Made by a program: the position numbers and the translations under genes | In this document: positions 5,506 to 5,566 of the stretch, piece by piece | Layout of the letters: the number at the start of each line of letters is the position of its first letter | Numbering within the stretch: position 1 is the first letter of the stretch | The notes under the pieces: generated by a model | Told to the model about the DNA's origin: nothing | Databases searched by the model: none | What the model saw: the letters and a program-made list of their open reading frames with translations, nothing else | Assembly (NCBI GenBank): GCA_028692515.1 | Contig: JAQUXG010000128.1 | Coordinates: forward strand, 1 to 5,566 | Direction: 5' to 3' | Origin: Kiritimatiellales bacterium | GTDB lineage: Bacteria > Verrucomicrobiota > Kiritimatiellia > Kiritimatiellales > Tichowtungiaceae | DNA: 5,566 bases

Positions 5506-5540
5506 AAAAAAAGGATGGGCGGGGAATCCCCGACCATCCT
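5506..5540 (-). terminator. Intrinsic terminator read on the minus strand (perhaps bidirectional)
   Basis: AGGATGG (5512-5518) pairs with CCATCCT (5534-5540), and CGGGG (5520-5524) with CCCCG (5528-5532), with one G-A mismatch and an AAT loop. Seven As (5506-5512) on the left become a T-tract only on the minus strand, so the canonical direction is leftward. It lies 2 nt after the integrase stop. It may end a converging gene beyond the window and may also stop int transcripts less efficiently. The remaining 5541-5566 show nothing I can assign. Confidence 0.7.
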
Positions 5541-5566
5541 GCGGCATCCCCCGAGAAGTGCCCTAC

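Overview
The window comes from a bacterial chromosome of moderately high G+C. It carries a housekeeping core (ribosomal proteins L21 and L27, the GTPase Obg and a tRNA-Val) between a left block of accessory or metabolic genes and a right-hand integrase that sits directly after the tRNA. A lipoprotein-type acetolactate decarboxylase implies an exported cell-envelope enzyme. The overall style (TTGACA-type promoter, lipobox, Obg without a C-terminal extension, L27 without the Firmicutes N-terminal extension) points to a Gram-negative-type bacterium. A PVC-group member such as Kiritimatiellota or Verrucomicrobiota is my best guess, but this is an impression and not something the sequence proves.

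Left block (1-2001): the 3' part of an acetolactate decarboxylase lipoprotein gene, cut at its 5' end by the window edge. It overlaps by 4 bp a small beta-rich protein resembling the DUF6941 type. A possible promoter follows, then an unrecognised single-pass membrane protein with a long proline-rich exported tail.

Core (2002-3740): a sigma70-like promoter with a perfect -35 box drives rplU-rpmA-obgE, a widely conserved bacterial gene order. The 72-nt gap before obgE holds a perfect A/T-rich palindrome and a G/C-rich hairpin, and may tune expression between rpmA and obgE. Obg most likely starts at a GTG with a good ribosome binding site.

Right block (3741-5566): a short non-coding stretch with nested inverted repeats leads into an intact tRNA-Val(CAC) with encoded CCA and a strong intrinsic terminator. 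156 nt after the tRNA begins a complete tyrosine recombinase with all expected catalytic residues. This is the usual layout at the left end of an element integrated in a tRNA gene; the other end would lie to the right of the window. The integrase has a C-terminal extension containing an in-frame 21-bp tandem duplication. A hairpin whose T-tract lies on the minus strand follows it and suggests a converging gene just outside the window.

No clearly new multi-gene system is visible. The most notable items are the integrase-tRNA junction, the duplication in the integrase tail, the palindrome before obgE, and the exported acetolactate decarboxylase paired with a small uncharacterised gene.
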